From assembly GCF_021310995.1 (NCBI RefSeq), contig NZ_CP054150.1, forward strand, positions 682,001-746,000: a DNA stretch of 64,000 bases. The letters run 5' to 3'. Source of the DNA: Agrobacterium vaccinii (lineage in GTDB: Bacteria; Pseudomonadota; Alphaproteobacteria; Rhizobiales; Rhizobiaceae). This document shows, piece after piece, positions 1 through 9,567 of the stretch. Position 1 is the first letter of the stretch. Every line of letters starts with the position of its first letter. The notes under the pieces were generated by a model that was given only the letters and a program-made list of their open reading frames with translations, searched no databases and was not told the origin of the DNA. Made by a program: the position numbers and the translations under genes.

Positions 1-179
1 TTTTTGGGCTAAGGTGCGTTTCCGCCGCTTTTTTCGCCAAATCTGTTGACGTGTCGCGGATGGACGGTGACGTATATAAGAAACCACTGTATTTGAAAAT
101 ATCAACTTTCTTGACAAATATTCCGTGCTGCAACGTTTTAGTTTAGTCCTCGCCCACGCCCACAAGCCAAGGTTCATGG

Positions 180-1229
180 ATGTCCCACCGTCGTAAACGG
201 AAAACCGCGATCAAAGTTACATTGCAAGACGTCGCCCGGGAAATCGGCGTCAGCGCAATTACGGTGTCACGCGCATTGCGCGAGCCTGAGAAGGTATCTG
301 AGACCTTGCGCGACCAGATTCTCGGTGCCGTGGACAAGATGGGTTATGTTCCCGATCTGCATGCAAGGGCCTTGGCCAGAGGTACCAGCAATTTCATCGG
401 TGTCCTCCTGCCGTCGCTCTCCCACCCCGCCGTCAGCGCCGTGCTCAATGGCATCGAGGCGCGCATCAGGGGAACGGATTATCGAATTCAGTATTCCAAC
501 AGCCATTATGACCCGGAAGAAGAGGTGCGGCAGTTGCGGGCGTTTGCTGCGCACAGCCCCGCGGGCGTCATCGTAGCGGGCACGGAACGGCTTGAGAACC
601 TGAACACCATGGCGCAGGAAGCGGGCTGTCCCGTGGTGCAGACCATCGATGCCTCGCTCAAGATGGATGGTATCGCCGTCGGTATCAATCACAAGCAGGC
701 GGCCATGGTCGCGACGCGGCACATGTTGTCGCAAGGGTACCGGCGCATCGCCATGCTGGGCTGCGGCCACGACATCAGAATTCGTTTGCGCCAATCCGGT
801 TATTGCGAGGTCATGCAACAGGCCGGTCTGTTCGATGAGAAGCTGATCATCTGGCAGGATGCCCCGCCAAGCATTCATCTCGGCTCCCGAATGATCCGCC
901 GTTTCATCGAGGCGCATCCCGATGTCGAGGGCGTTGTGTGCCACAGCGACGACCTGGCTCTGGGCGTCATCTTCGAGTGTCAGCGCCTCGGTATAAGGGT
1001 GCCCGAAGATTTCGGCATTTGCGGCTTCAACGATCTGGAATATGCCGTCTCGACGGAGCCACCCCTGACGACCGTTCGCGTTCCCCGCTTCGACATCGGT
1101 TACAAGGCCGCTGACATCGTAATTACGCTGGGCGAAGGCGGCGTTGTGCACGAACGCACCTGGGACCTTGGCTTTGAGCTCGTGGTGCGCGAAACGACAC
1201 GGCGCACCCGCGCCGCAGCATTGGCCTAA
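180..1229 (+). CDS. LacI-family transcriptional regulator (gluconate GntR-like)
   Basis: 349 residues. The N-terminal helix-turn-helix is clear at residues 14-33 (TLQDVAREIGVSAITVSRAL), followed by the hinge helix region and a periplasmic-binding-protein-like sensor domain from about residue 68 to the end. Family members bind a palindromic operator and release it when a sugar or sugar acid binds the C-terminal domain. The overall pattern resembles rhizobial GntR-type gluconate regulators, but no sugar operon lies beside it in this window, so the ligand is unknown. The ATG at 180 has AAGG at 169-172 at good spacing. The next gene on this strand is only a 25-residue peptide. Confidence 0.9.
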   Translation: MSHRRKRKTAIKVTLQDVAREIGVSAITVSRALREPEKVSETLRDQILGAVDKMGYVPDLHARALARGTSNFIGVLLPSLSHPAVSAVLNGIEARIRGTDYRIQYSNSHYDPEEEVRQLRAFAAHSPAGVIVAGTERLENLNTMAQEAGCPVVQTIDASLKMDGIAVGINHKQAAMVATRHMLSQGYRRIAMLGCGHDIRIRLRQSGYCEVMQQAGLFDEKLIIWQDAPPSIHLGSRMIRRFIEAHPDVEGVVCHSDDLALGVIFECQRLGIRVPEDFGICGFNDLEYAVSTEPPLTTVRVPRFDIGYKAADIVITLGEGGVVHERTWDLGFELVVRETTRRTRAAALA

Positions 1230-1335
1230 CCAAGAATTCTATACTTTTGCATATTCTCATACGCGCAAGGTCATTCCTCCAGGGAACTATTCGCCGGGAT
1301 ATCGCGTTAGATACACATGTGAAAAGGAGAATATT

Positions 1336-1413
1336 ATGCTAAAAGGAATGGTTTTGTGGGCAATGGGTGTGCCGCTGGTGGTGGTCGTTCTGCTCTGGAT
1401 GTTTGTATTTTGA
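1336..1413 (+). CDS. 25-residue single-span membrane peptide
   Basis: A short gene too small for most gene finders. ATG at 1336 follows a strong Shine-Dalgarno (AAAAGGAG, 1321-1328), and translation gives MLKGMVLWAMGVPLVVVVLL plus five more residues before TGA. Almost the whole peptide is one hydrophobic helix with a single Lys near the N-terminus, the usual signature of a small inner-membrane protein. A strong terminator follows at 1428. From memory, very similar short peptides (MLKG..LW..GVP) occur in rhizobia without an assigned function. The ribosome site, the terminator and the composition together make it a probable real gene; the role is unknown. Confidence 0.65.
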   Translation: MLKGMVLWAMGVPLVVVVLLWMFVF

Positions 1414-1427
1414 TTTCAGCGTAAACT

Positions 1428-1467
1428 GGCAAAGCTGAGCTTAAATTAGCTCAGCTTTGCCGTTTTT
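1428..1467 (+). terminator. Rho-independent terminator after the small membrane peptide
   Basis: A perfect 13-bp stem (GGCAAAGCTGAGC, 1428-1440) with an 8-nt loop, the complementary arm at 1449-1461 and a GTTTTT run at 1462-1467. It lies between the plus-strand peptide gene and the minus-strand tagD-like gene, which ends at 1539, and may serve both directions. Confidence 0.9.
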
Positions 1468-1538
1468 GTGTTTGCTTCAGCGCAAAATCTCTGTCCTGTG
1501 CATGCCTTCCCTAGAAGCATCAATCAACGACAGAGGCG

Positions 1539-1934
1539 TCATGCGTAACGACGAATTTCCTCAAGGGTAGACGTGGTTGATACGCCATCTGTCCGAGGCA
1601 AATATACGACTTCACATATGTGACTTAGGTAATCAAACCGTCCAGCCCAGTCGTCACCCATCACCAAAACATCGGCAGCATGCTCTGTAATGTATTGTTC
1701 TTTCAATTCGAGTGAGTGCTCCAGAAATACTTCATCCACACCAATAATAGCGCTGATAATTTCAAGCCGTTCATTTTCATTGTAAATCGGGCTTTTTTGC
1801 TTTTTTGAGTAATTGAGGGCGTCGGTCGAAACGCCTACAACAAGATAATCGCCCAACGCCCGCGCTCTTTGAAGAATTCGGATATGGCCGATGTGCAAAA
1901 CGTCGAACGTGCCAAAAGTGATAATTTTCTTCAT
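1539..1934 (-). CDS. Glycerol-3-phosphate cytidylyltransferase-like protein (TagD family)
   Basis: 131 residues, the usual size for this family. The nucleotidyltransferase HxGH motif is in GTFDVLHIGH at residues 8-17, and the C-terminal RTDGVSTT matches the RTxGxSTT signature of CTP:glycerol-3-phosphate cytidylyltransferases. The reaction would give CDP-glycerol, the donor for poly-glycerolphosphate polymers. GAGG seven bases before the ATG supports the start. It lies 99 bp downstream of a TagB/F-like transferase on the same strand, so the two could make and use CDP-glycerol together. By eye the pair is poorer in G+C than its neighbours. A related cytidylyltransferase with another polyol phosphate as substrate is the main alternative. 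Confidence 0.88.
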   Translation of the reverse strand: MKKIITFGTFDVLHIGHIRILQRARALGDYLVVGVSTDALNYSKKQKSPIYNENERLEIISAIIGVDEVFLEHSLELKEQYITEHAADVLVMGDDWAGRFDYLSHICEVVYLPRTDGVSTTSTLEEIRRYA

Positions 1935-2033
1935 TTCAGTACCTCATCAAAAATACCGTTACCGCGCGTATCTCTCGTCAATTCGCTATGATCGCACCGT
2001 TCGAAAACGAGACGCAAAATCAGATGTGCAGCT

Positions 2034-3551
2034 TCAGCGAGCGCCCTCTTTAATCCCCTCGGCGATTGCCTCAAGAATAGCGGCAGATGCTTTCCCACGA
2101 TTGGGGAGGATGTTGTCCTGAAGGGTTTTTCGCTCTTGCTCGAACTCCCAGGCTTTTCCGTCTTTGTACTCGATTGCGGCCTGTTTCAGCTGATCGAACG
2201 TCGTGACCCGTCGAGAGGCGGCTTCTGCCAGCTTACCGAGATCATTGAACTCAACATGGTTGCCAGAATCGAAGAAGATCAATGGCTTGTTGAAGAGAGG
2301 GTATTCCGCAAGGAACGAAAGGCCGTCTGATATCATAAGGTCAGACGCCGCAAAAAGAGAGCCATATTGCTCTTCTGAAAACGCACAGTTCGGCAGATCC
2401 GTCCACGCCTTCCTGATGACCGTCTGCGCCTCGGGAGTCAGCATAGCTCCGAAAAGAGCCGGGTGCGGCTTCATGACGAAGTCGATATCCGGGCTCTGTC
2501 TCGCCCAAGACAGCATCGATTCCCATATGCGATCAAATACCCCGAACCCGAGGCCTCCACCCTTTCCAACCGAATAGTGCGGAGCCCAGATAATTCTGAA
2601 ATTCCGGCGGCCTGGGTGAGAAATCGGCCAGGACGGCGTTTCGCTTTCGCTGAGCAGGCGATCAAATTTCGGATAGCCGCTCAGAACAAATTTCTCTGGG
2701 TCCGAGTGGGCGAATGAACGAAAATAATTTTGAGTGATCGGTGTTTCGCAAAAAACACGCCAAGCCGCTCGGTGATAGGTTTGATCAAAGCCAAAGGCCG
2801 AAACATCGGTAACCACAGGATCACCCAAAGACGCCGCCAGATTGAGCGCATAGGGAACAAGACAAAGGCGGCTGAAGGTCAGTTCGTGTGTGCGGAATGC
2901 AGGCTGAACACCCATATCCCACTGCTGTTGGCGGAATATGACGGCGGGTCTCAATGCTTTGAGAATATCCAGCGCGGCATAGGAATCGTCCATATTAAAG
3001 CGAAGGTGGGGAATTCCCTGTTCTGAAAAGGCGCTGCTCACCTTATCCTCACCCTCGTAAATGTTGCGCCCCAGAGTGCCGACATGGATGGAGATGATGA
3101 TCGGATCGAACCGATCATCGGCAACCATGGCATCATAAACATCTGAAAGTGCATCCCACATGGGTATGGACTGGATGAGGAACACGATTCGGATCGGAAA
3201 AACTCCGCGCGTCTGCTCGCGCAGGGTCAGATTCGCGCTTTGCTTTAAAGACGCGATATCGAGTGTTTTCTGCCTGCTATCATGCACGACTGCGAGGCCG
3301 ATTTTCGATAGGTCGCTACGAATACTTCCGTCGGCAGCGGTTGTGACGGCGTTGGATAACGCGTCGACTTTGCCGTCCAGTTCCAACTGCGTCTGCTGCA
3401 TGTGTTGCAGCAACTTCACGACTTCAATTTGGATTTCGCCATGAGTTTCATTGTTTTGCATCAAGGCATCCAGCCTCATGCTCATTTCGTCGATTTTTGC
3501 GGCAACAGAGTCAAGCCGGTCAGTCAATTGCACAGAGATTGAGGCGTCCAT
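2034..3551 (-). CDS. CDP-glycerol glycerophosphotransferase-like protein (TagB/TagF family)
   Basis: 505 residues. About the first 70 residues are polar and heptad-like with several Leu/Val positions, probably a coiled coil. The rest looks like the CDP-glycerol:poly(glycerophosphate) glycerophosphotransferase fold: WAPHYSVGKGG near residue 324, VMKPHPALFG near 362 and SDGLSFLAEYPLFNKPLIFF near 412 match the nucleotide-binding half of the family. The expected role is transfer of glycerol-phosphate units onto a surface glycan. No signal peptide is visible, so it should act on the cytoplasmic face. Paired with the TagD-like gene downstream. The N-terminal coiled coil is an unusual addition. The acceptor is unknown. 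Confidence 0.82.
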   Translation of the reverse strand: MDASISVQLTDRLDSVAAKIDEMSMRLDALMQNNETHGEIQIEVVKLLQHMQQTQLELDGKVDALSNAVTTAADGSIRSDLSKIGLAVVHDSRQKTLDIASLKQSANLTLREQTRGVFPIRIVFLIQSIPMWDALSDVYDAMVADDRFDPIIISIHVGTLGRNIYEGEDKVSSAFSEQGIPHLRFNMDDSYAALDILKALRPAVIFRQQQWDMGVQPAFRTHELTFSRLCLVPYALNLAASLGDPVVTDVSAFGFDQTYHRAAWRVFCETPITQNYFRSFAHSDPEKFVLSGYPKFDRLLSESETPSWPISHPGRRNFRIIWAPHYSVGKGGGLGFGVFDRIWESMLSWARQSPDIDFVMKPHPALFGAMLTPEAQTVIRKAWTDLPNCAFSEEQYGSLFAASDLMISDGLSFLAEYPLFNKPLIFFDSGNHVEFNDLGKLAEAASRRVTTFDQLKQAAIEYKDGKAWEFEQERKTLQDNILPNRGKASAAILEAIAEGIKEGAR

Positions 3552-3718
3552 AGAACCTGTTCCGAGTTTACTGCGAATTCCGGCTGTCAGATTGGTGTGT
3601 GCACGGGTTTACACAGAGAATAAATTAACTGCGGACATACATTGCTGAACTGTAGTGGGGCTTGCGCGGTAGCTGCCGATCTTGAAGTCGGGACGCAAAC
3701 CTTGGGTTAAAGACCTCC

Positions 3719-3754
3719 AAAAAAAAGGCGCCAGTTTTCACCAGCGCCTTTTTT
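3719..3754 (-). terminator. Bidirectional-looking terminator downstream of cysN
   Basis: GGCGC and GCGCC arms flanked by A8 on one side and T6 on the other around a 12-nt loop. It sits 20 bp past the cysN stop, where it would end the minus-strand cysH-cysD-cysN transcript before the TagB/F-like gene. Confidence 0.85.
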
Positions 3755-3774
3755 CCGTTGTTTCAGCCCGGACC

Positions 3775-5250
3775 TCAGTCCAGTTCGTCCAGAACGCGTG
3801 CGGCGGTCGCGGCACTGGTGCGGCGGATGTCGATTTCGTCGCGGCGGCTGGAGAGCAGTTCGCTGGCGAGGATGGCTTCGGCCAGATCGGCCGGAAGCGA
3901 AAGGAGAACGCGTTCGCCCTGAGCGATCTTGCCGGTCTCGCTGCGTTTGCCGAGGATCATCCCGCCCGCGACAGTGTTGTTGGTGTCGGGGTCGATCAGG
4001 ATGAAGGAGCCGGTGGACCGGTTCTGTTCGTAAGGGTCGAAAATCGCCGTTTCATCGAAGGAGAGTCGGACCTTGCCGATGGCGTTCATGGCCAGTGTAT
4101 CGGTGTGGGCAAGCCACTGACCGTTCTTCAGGTCGAGCTGCGTGACCGGCTGCACGCTGACGCGCTGGCGGCGGCTGCCGCTTTTCAGCCAGTAGCGCTT
4201 GCCGGGTTCGATGCCGCCGGGCTGGAGCGCCACGATCTGCGCATCGAAGGCGTGACCCGTCTGCGGCTGTGCCTCGATGGACACGATCATGTCGCCACGC
4301 GAGACGTCCACCTGCCGGTCGAGAACCAGCGTTATGGCGTCGCCGGAAACGGCAGCATTGCGCACGAGATCGAAGGTGACGATCTGTTTAACGTTGGCCA
4401 CCATGCCCGATGGCAGGATGACGACGGAATCACCTGGCTTCACAGCGCCACCGGCCACCGTGCCCTGATATCCACGGAAGCTTTCGCCGGGACGCGACAC
4501 GCGCTGTACGGGCAGGCGGAAGCCACCGGTCTGCGTGGAGCGAGCAGTTGCCAGCTCCAGCGTTTCGGCCAGTGTCGGGCCTTCATACCACGGCATGGAA
4601 GGCTTGCCGGAGAGAACGACGTTCTCGCCCTTCAGTGCCGACATGGGGATCGACGTGATCTGCTTGATACCGAGCGAAAGCGCAAATTCTCTGAAATCAT
4701 GGGCGATCAGCTCGAAACCGGCCTTGTCGTAATCGGTCAGGTCGATCTTGTTGACGGCCAGCACGAACTGGCGGATGCCCATCAGCGCGGCAATCGTCGC
4801 GTGGCGGCGGGTCTGTTCGAGAATGCCGGTGCGTGCATCGACCAGCAGCACGGCCAGATCGGCAGTCGATGCACCGGTGGCCATGTTGCGGGTGTACTGC
4901 TCATGGCCGGGTGTGTCGGCAACGATGAAGGCGCGCTTGTCGGTGGCGAAATAGCGATAGGCGACATCGATTGTGATGCCCTGTTCGCGCTCTGCCTGAA
5001 GACCATCCAGCAGCAGCGCGAAATCGGGCAGGCCGAGATCGTTCTGCTTGCCGCTGTCGCGGTGAAGCGTGGCGGCCTGATCTTCCTTGACCGCCTTGGT
5101 GTCCCAAAGCAGGCGACCGATCAGCGTGGATTTGCCGTCATCCACGCTGCCGCAGGTGATGAGACGCAAAGGGCGCGTATCACGCACGGCCTTGGCGGGC
5201 TCGACGAAAGGCAGAATGGTGGCGGATTGTGCGTTTGCGTTCTGGGTCAT
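3775..5250 (-). CDS. cysN: Sulfate adenylyltransferase subunit 1 (CysN GTPase)
   Basis: 491 residues. EF-Tu-like GTPase motifs are intact: P-loop GSVDDGKST near residue 34, DTPGHEQY near 112 and NKIDLTD near 168, followed by the two beta-barrel domains. CysN couples GTP hydrolysis to APS formation from ATP and sulfate by CysD. The length is that of plain CysN; there is no C-terminal APS kinase domain as in NodQ or CysNC proteins, which fits the adjacent reductase being an APS-type enzyme. Its ATG overlaps the cysD stop by one base (TGATG), so translation is probably coupled to cysD. Confidence 0.97.
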   Translation of the reverse strand: MTQNANAQSATILPFVEPAKAVRDTRPLRLITCGSVDDGKSTLIGRLLWDTKAVKEDQAATLHRDSGKQNDLGLPDFALLLDGLQAEREQGITIDVAYRYFATDKRAFIVADTPGHEQYTRNMATGASTADLAVLLVDARTGILEQTRRHATIAALMGIRQFVLAVNKIDLTDYDKAGFELIAHDFREFALSLGIKQITSIPMSALKGENVVLSGKPSMPWYEGPTLAETLELATARSTQTGGFRLPVQRVSRPGESFRGYQGTVAGGAVKPGDSVVILPSGMVANVKQIVTFDLVRNAAVSGDAITLVLDRQVDVSRGDMIVSIEAQPQTGHAFDAQIVALQPGGIEPGKRYWLKSGSRRQRVSVQPVTQLDLKNGQWLAHTDTLAMNAIGKVRLSFDETAIFDPYEQNRSTGSFILIDPDTNNTVAGGMILGKRSETGKIAQGERVLLSLPADLAEAILASELLSSRRDEIDIRRTSAATAARVLDELD

Positions 5251-6203
5251 CAGAAATAGCCCTCGCGCTTTTTCTTTTCCATGGAGCCGGACTGGTCGCG
5301 GTCGATGGCGCGGCCCTGTCGTTCGGAAACGGTGGCGATCTCAAGCTCGGAAATCACCTCGTCCAGCGTCGTCGCCTCGGAGTTGATCGCACCGGTCAGC
5401 GGGAAGCAGCCGAGTGTTCGGAAGCGGATCATGCCGTGCTGAATTTCTTCGCCCGGAAGCAGCTCCAGCCGTTCGTCTTCAGCCAAAATCATCATGCCAT
5501 CACGCTCGACGTAAGGGCGCTCTGCGGCGTAATAGAGTGGCACGAGTGGAATGTTTTCAGCCTGAATGTAGCGCCAGATATCGACCTCGGTCCAGTTGGA
5601 CAGCGGGAAGGCGCGAACGCTTTCACCCTGACGCACCATGCCGTTATAGATGTTCCACAGCTCCGGGCGCTGATTGCGCGGGTCCCATTTATGGTCGGGC
5701 GTGCGGAAGGAATAGATACGCTCCTTGGCGCGGCTGGCTTCCTCATCGCGGCGTGCACCACCAAAGGCGGCATCGTACTTGCCAGCGTCGAGTGCTTGCC
5801 GCAGCGCTTCCGTCTTCATGATATCGGTATAGAGCGCAGAGCCATGCGTAAACGGCGTCACATTTTCGCTCGCACCACGTGGGTTGGTGTAGGATATGAG
5901 ATCGAGATCGTATTCCTTGACGATATTGTCACGGAATTCGATCATTTCCTTGAACTTCCAGCCGGTGTTGACGTGCAGAAGCGGGAAGGGGATGCGACCC
6001 GGGAAGAACGCCTTGCGTGCCAGGTGCAACAGCACGGACGAGTCCTTGCCGATGGAATAGAGCATCACGGGATTGTCGAATTCCGCAGCGACTTCGCGGA
6101 AGATATGGATGGCTTCGTTTTCAAGGGCTTTCAGATGTGGATCAAGCGGCTGTTTGGGGCTGCTGACATTGCTGCCTTCCGTTTCCGGAACTGCGTTGGA
6201 CAT
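5250..6203 (-). CDS. cysD: Sulfate adenylyltransferase subunit 2 (CysD), in frame with upstream cysH
   Basis: 317 residues if translated from the ATG at 6203, the usual CysD length. It has the PP-loop [15 protein letters not shown] near residue 45 and the conserved [15 protein letters not shown] segment. CysD is the catalytic subunit that joins ATP and sulfate into APS and works as a complex with CysN. The ATG has its own GGAG at a 6-nt spacer, so CysD can start independently. Yet there is no stop codon between cysH and this ATG: the frame is open from 7004 through 5250, giving a possible 584-residue CysH-CysD protein. See the findings. Confidence 0.93.
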   Translation of the reverse strand: MSNAVPETEGSNVSSPKQPLDPHLKALENEAIHIFREVAAEFDNPVMLYSIGKDSSVLLHLARKAFFPGRIPFPLLHVNTGWKFKEMIEFRDNIVKEYDLDLISYTNPRGASENVTPFTHGSALYTDIMKTEALRQALDAGKYDAAFGGARRDEEASRAKERIYSFRTPDHKWDPRNQRPELWNIYNGMVRQGESVRAFPLSNWTEVDIWRYIQAENIPLVPLYYAAERPYVERDGMMILAEDERLELLPGEEIQHGMIRFRTLGCFPLTGAINSEATTLDEVISELEIATVSERQGRAIDRDQSGSMEKKKREGYF

Positions 6204-7004
6204 TTTAAACTCCGGCAATCTACTGATTTTCAAATATCTTTGTGAGGCGGCTGTTACAGGGGAGGCTTGGGTCGCCTCGGCCACGTGCAGGCCGCATTCG
6301 CGCTTCTCGTCATTTTCCCACCACCATCGACCGGCGCGTTCTGGCTCGCCGGGCTTGATGGCGCGGGTACACGGCTCGCAGCCGATGGAGGGATACCCGC
6401 GGGCGTGGAGGGGGTTGACGGGAATGTTTTCCGCAAGAACATGCGCCTTGATCACATCGATATCCCAATCCGCGAGAGGATTGACCTTGATCAGATTGCG
6501 CTCGGAATCGAACTCGGCAAAGGGCGTCGTCGCCCGGTTGCCGGACTGGCCACGGCGAAGACCCGTGATCCAGAAACTTGCGCCTTCCAGTGCCTTTGCC
6601 AGCGGCACCAGTTTGCGCACGTGACAGCAGGCATGACGGGCCTCGACGCTGTCGTAAAAGCCGTTGAGGCCATATTTTGCCGCGAAGGCATCGATATCGT
6701 CCTGCGCGGGGGTGAAACGTTTGATCGCGATATCGTAACGCTCTTCGGTCTCGCCGATCAATTCGACAGTCTCGGCAAAAAGCCGCCCCGTCTCCAGCGT
6801 GGAGACCTCAACCGGCAAACGGTGTGTGCCGATGGCGGCGGTGATGACCTGATCCTCAATGCCGAGGCTCGTGGTAAACACGGCGCGGCCACCCAGACCC
6901 GCAATGAAACTCAGACGTCCGGCCAGATTGAGCTTGGCAAGCGTCTCATCCAAGGATGCAACATCGTGGCTGGAAATATCATGCGGCGGGGTGTTGAGAG
7001 TCAT
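6204..7004 (-). CDS. cysH: Adenylylsulfate (APS) reductase, CysH, open into cysD
   Basis: 267 residues before the CysD methionine. The thioredoxin-dependent APS reductase signature is complete: CC in [10 protein letters not shown] near residue 126, CEPC in [12 protein letters not shown] near 210 and the C-terminal nucleophile motif ECGLH near 238. The two Cys pairs bind the [4Fe-4S] cluster found in APS-type rather than PAPS-type enzymes, consistent with a CysN lacking an APS kinase domain. About 25 residues follow ECGLH, longer than typical, and run without a stop into CysD, so the listed end is only the base before the CysD ATG. A 5-bp inverted repeat (CGAAC-6-GTTCG, 7017-7032) lies just upstream and could be regulatory. 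Confidence 0.93.
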
Positions 7005-7549
7005 TCCACTGGGTTCCGAACTTTACTGTTCGAAATATCCCCGAAATCCGCGGCTTTTGACAGGAATGGCTATGCTTGTGTCTGCCCGAGTGGAGCAAAT
7101 ATCTCTCGCTCACGCTGAATATGCGCAAAAGCCTCCCAAAGGCACAGTAATCCGCAATTATGCCGCTGCATAAAATCGTTTTGCCAGCAAAATGCAAGGC
7201 CTATTCGCGATATTTTCTGTAATTTTTGTAGACTATACTGCTGACGGTTATGACCAGTGGCGCGTTTGAGCAGAGTGCCCGTGCCGGGAAGAGGCTCCTA
7301 ACCGCAGAAAAACATTCCGGTCGCGATAAAATTTTGGTTTTCACGGCGTCAATTGTGGTGAAAATACGAACTGGTTTTGCGTAGGTCATGGGTTTGGCCC
7401 ATGTCTTATTGCGTGTTTTGCGGGAAGGGCGGCGTGTTTGTTGTCGTGCATGCAAGGCCAAGGGAAACACTTTTGCGATTGAATTGCACCTGATTGACCA
7501 GCGGGGCTGAACAAGTAGTCTTAGGCCCAGAGCATCTAGGAGGGTATCT
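7005..7549. other. Divergent intergenic region between cysH and sbp
   Basis: 545 bp between two divergently transcribed sulfur operons, so it must hold both promoters. I see the short inverted repeat at 7017-7032 near cysH and a strong Shine-Dalgarno (AGGAGGG, 7538-7544) for sbp. No convincing coding frame, riboswitch or terminator is visible; the longer frames here lack a ribosome site and family resemblance. Confidence 0.5.
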
Positions 7550-8575
7550 ATGTCCAAACTTATTTCCAGCCTGAGCGCAATTGCGCTGGGCCTGTCATTT
7601 ACTCTGGGTGCAGTCGCAACGGCCTCGGCGCAGACGAAACTTCTCAATGTGTCCTACGACCCGACGCGCGAACTCTATAAGGACTTCAACGAAGCCTTCG
7701 CGAAAAAATGGAAAGCCGATACGGGCGAGGATGTCACCATCCAGCAATCCCACGGCGGTTCGGGCAAGCAGGCTCGTTCGGTTATCGATGGTCTGGAGGC
7801 AGACGTCGTGACACTGGCGCTTCAAAGCGATATCGACGCCATCGTCAAGAACAGCGGCAAGATCAAGGAAGACTGGCGCACACGCCTTCCTCATAACTCC
7901 TCTCCTTACACATCCACAATCGTGTTTCTGGTCCGCAAGGGCAACCCGAAGGGTATCCATAACTGGGGTGATCTCGTGAAGGGCGATATCCAGATCGTGA
8001 CGCCAAACCCCAAGACATCGGGCGGTGCGCGCTGGAATTACCTAGCTGCTTGGGCATGGGCAAACGAGGAGTACAAAGGCGATCAGGACAAGATCAAGGC
8101 CTATGTCGGCGAACTCTACAAACGCGCTCCAGTGCTGGATACCGGCGCTCGCGGTTCGACCGTGACGTTTGCACAGCGCCAGATCGGTGACGTGCTGCTG
8201 GCCTGGGAAAACGAGGCCTATCTGGCCGGTGAAGAGTTCGGCAAGGACGCCTTCGACATCGTCGTTCCGCCGATCTCCATTCTGGCAGAACCGCCAGTCG
8301 CTGTGGTTGACGCCAATGTGGATGCCAAGGGAACGCGCAAGCAGGCCGAGGCCTATCTTCAGTACCTCTATTCGGACGAAGGCCAGAACATTGCTGCCAA
8401 GCACTTCTACCGCCCGTCCAACCCTTCCGTCGTTTCCAAGGATCTCCTCAAGCAGCTGCCTGACATCAAGCTCGTCACCATCGATGATCCGCAGTTCGGC
8501 GGGTGGGCCAAGGCGCAGCCTGAACATTTTGGCGATGGCGGCATCTTCGACCAGATTTACAAGCCCGCCAAGTAA
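7550..8575 (+). CDS. sbp: Periplasmic sulfate-binding protein
   Basis: 341 residues. A typical Sec signal peptide ends at ATASA-Q, with cleavage after about residue 27. The mature part begins [13 protein letters not shown], a hallmark of sulfate/thiosulfate-binding proteins, and contains [15 protein letters not shown] and [18 protein letters not shown], which line the sulfate pocket in this family. It would capture sulfate in the periplasm and deliver it to the CysTWA transporter encoded next. AGGAGGG lies five bases before the ATG. The 134-bp gap to cysT has no obvious terminator, so one operon is likely. Whether it prefers sulfate or thiosulfate cannot be read from the sequence. Confidence 0.95.
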   Translation: MSKLISSLSAIALGLSFTLGAVATASAQTKLLNVSYDPTRELYKDFNEAFAKKWKADTGEDVTIQQSHGGSGKQARSVIDGLEADVVTLALQSDIDAIVKNSGKIKEDWRTRLPHNSSPYTSTIVFLVRKGNPKGIHNWGDLVKGDIQIVTPNPKTSGGARWNYLAAWAWANEEYKGDQDKIKAYVGELYKRAPVLDTGARGSTVTFAQRQIGDVLLAWENEAYLAGEEFGKDAFDIVVPPISILAEPPVAVVDANVDAKGTRKQAEAYLQYLYSDEGQNIAAKHFYRPSNPSVVSKDLLKQLPDIKLVTIDDPQFGGWAKAQPEHFGDGGIFDQIYKPAK

Positions 8576-8709
8576 GCGGATGATGGAGCACACCGAACAG
8601 GTCGTCTAGGCTTCCTGTTCGGATCGGAGACAAGATCGACCGGCCGCAAGCCGGTCGATGGCGCATAGAAAGACGGTCGCTGCCGCCTTTCAATTTACCC
8701 GGAGCCTTG

Positions 8710-9567
8710 ATGAGCAATACCCCATCGCCCGCTAAGTGGAAGTGGCGTCAGTCGAGCGTCTTGCCTGGATTTGGCCTGACGCTGGGTTACACCATCACCT
8801 ATCTTTTTCTGATCATTCTTATTCCGTTGGCCGGTCTGGTCTGGTCCACCGCAAAACTCGGTTTCGCAGATTTTTTCGCGATTGCCACCGATAGCCGTAC
8901 GCTGAATGCGCTACGCATAAGCTTCACCACCGCGTTTCTAGCCGCGTTCGTCAACGCCATCTTCGGCGTGCTGATCGCCTGGGTTCTGGTGCGTTATCGC
9001 TTTCCCGGTCGTCGCTTCGTGGATGCTATCGTCGATTTGCCGTTTGCGCTGCCCACCGCTGTTGCAGGTATTGCGCTGACCGCGCTCTATTCCAATCGTG
9101 GCTGGGTGGGCGCCCTGTTCGAGCCCTTCGGCATCAAGATCGCATTCACGCCCACGGGCATCGTCATTGCGCTCATCTTCATCGGGCTGCCCTTCGTGGT
9201 GCGCACGGTGCAGCCGGTCATGGAAGAAATCGACCGTCAGGTGGAAGAGGTTGCCGCAACGCTCGGTGCCAACCGTTTCCAGACGATAACCCGCATTCTG
9301 CTGCCAAGCCTGCTGCCTGCGATCCTCACGGGCTTTTCCCTGGCATTTGCGCGTGGGGTTGGTGAATATGGTTCGGTCATCTTCATTGCCGGCAACATTC
9401 CCTATGTCTCTGAGATCGCACCGCTTCTCATCGTCATCCGGCTGGAGGAGTTCAACTATGCGGCAGCGACCGGCATTGCCACCATCATGCTGATCATCTC
9501 CTTTGCCATGCTCTTCGTCATCAATCTCATTCAGGCCTGGAGCCGCAAGAGGTACGGTTATGCCTGA
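8710..9567 (+). CDS. cysT: Sulfate/thiosulfate ABC transporter permease CysT
   Basis: 285 residues with six evident hydrophobic segments. The ABC permease EAA loop is visible as [20 protein letters not shown] near residue 181. It forms the inner-membrane channel with CysW. I place the start at the ATG at 8710, after GGAG at 8701-8704; a TTG directly before it is in frame but adds only one residue. The gene overlaps cysW by eight bases, typical of translational coupling in this operon. Confidence 0.95.
   Translation: MSNTPSPAKWKWRQSSVLPGFGLTLGYTITYLFLIILIPLAGLVWSTAKLGFADFFAIATDSRTLNALRISFTTAFLAAFVNAIFGVLIAWVLVRYRFPGRRFVDAIVDLPFALPTAVAGIALTALYSNRGWVGALFEPFGIKIAFTPTGIVIALIFIGLPFVVRTVQPVMEEIDRQVEEVAATLGANRFQTITRILLPSLLPAILTGFSLAFARGVGEYGSVIFIAGNIPYVSEIAPLLIVIRLEEFNYAAATGIATIMLIISFAMLFVINLIQAWSRKRYGYA

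Noticed and set aside
267..1151. 294-codon minus-strand frame
   Set aside because: Shadow of the LacI-family gene, which has clear HTH and sensor domains on the plus strand.
3682..5259. 525-codon open frame on the plus strand
   Set aside because: It is antisense to cysN, which has complete GTPase motifs. The frame arises from high-G+C codon bias and has no family likeness or ribosome site.
7201..7647. 148-codon minus-strand frame between cysH and sbp
   Set aside because: It runs into the sbp signal-peptide region, has no ribosome site and no protein likeness; the gap is better read as a shared promoter region.
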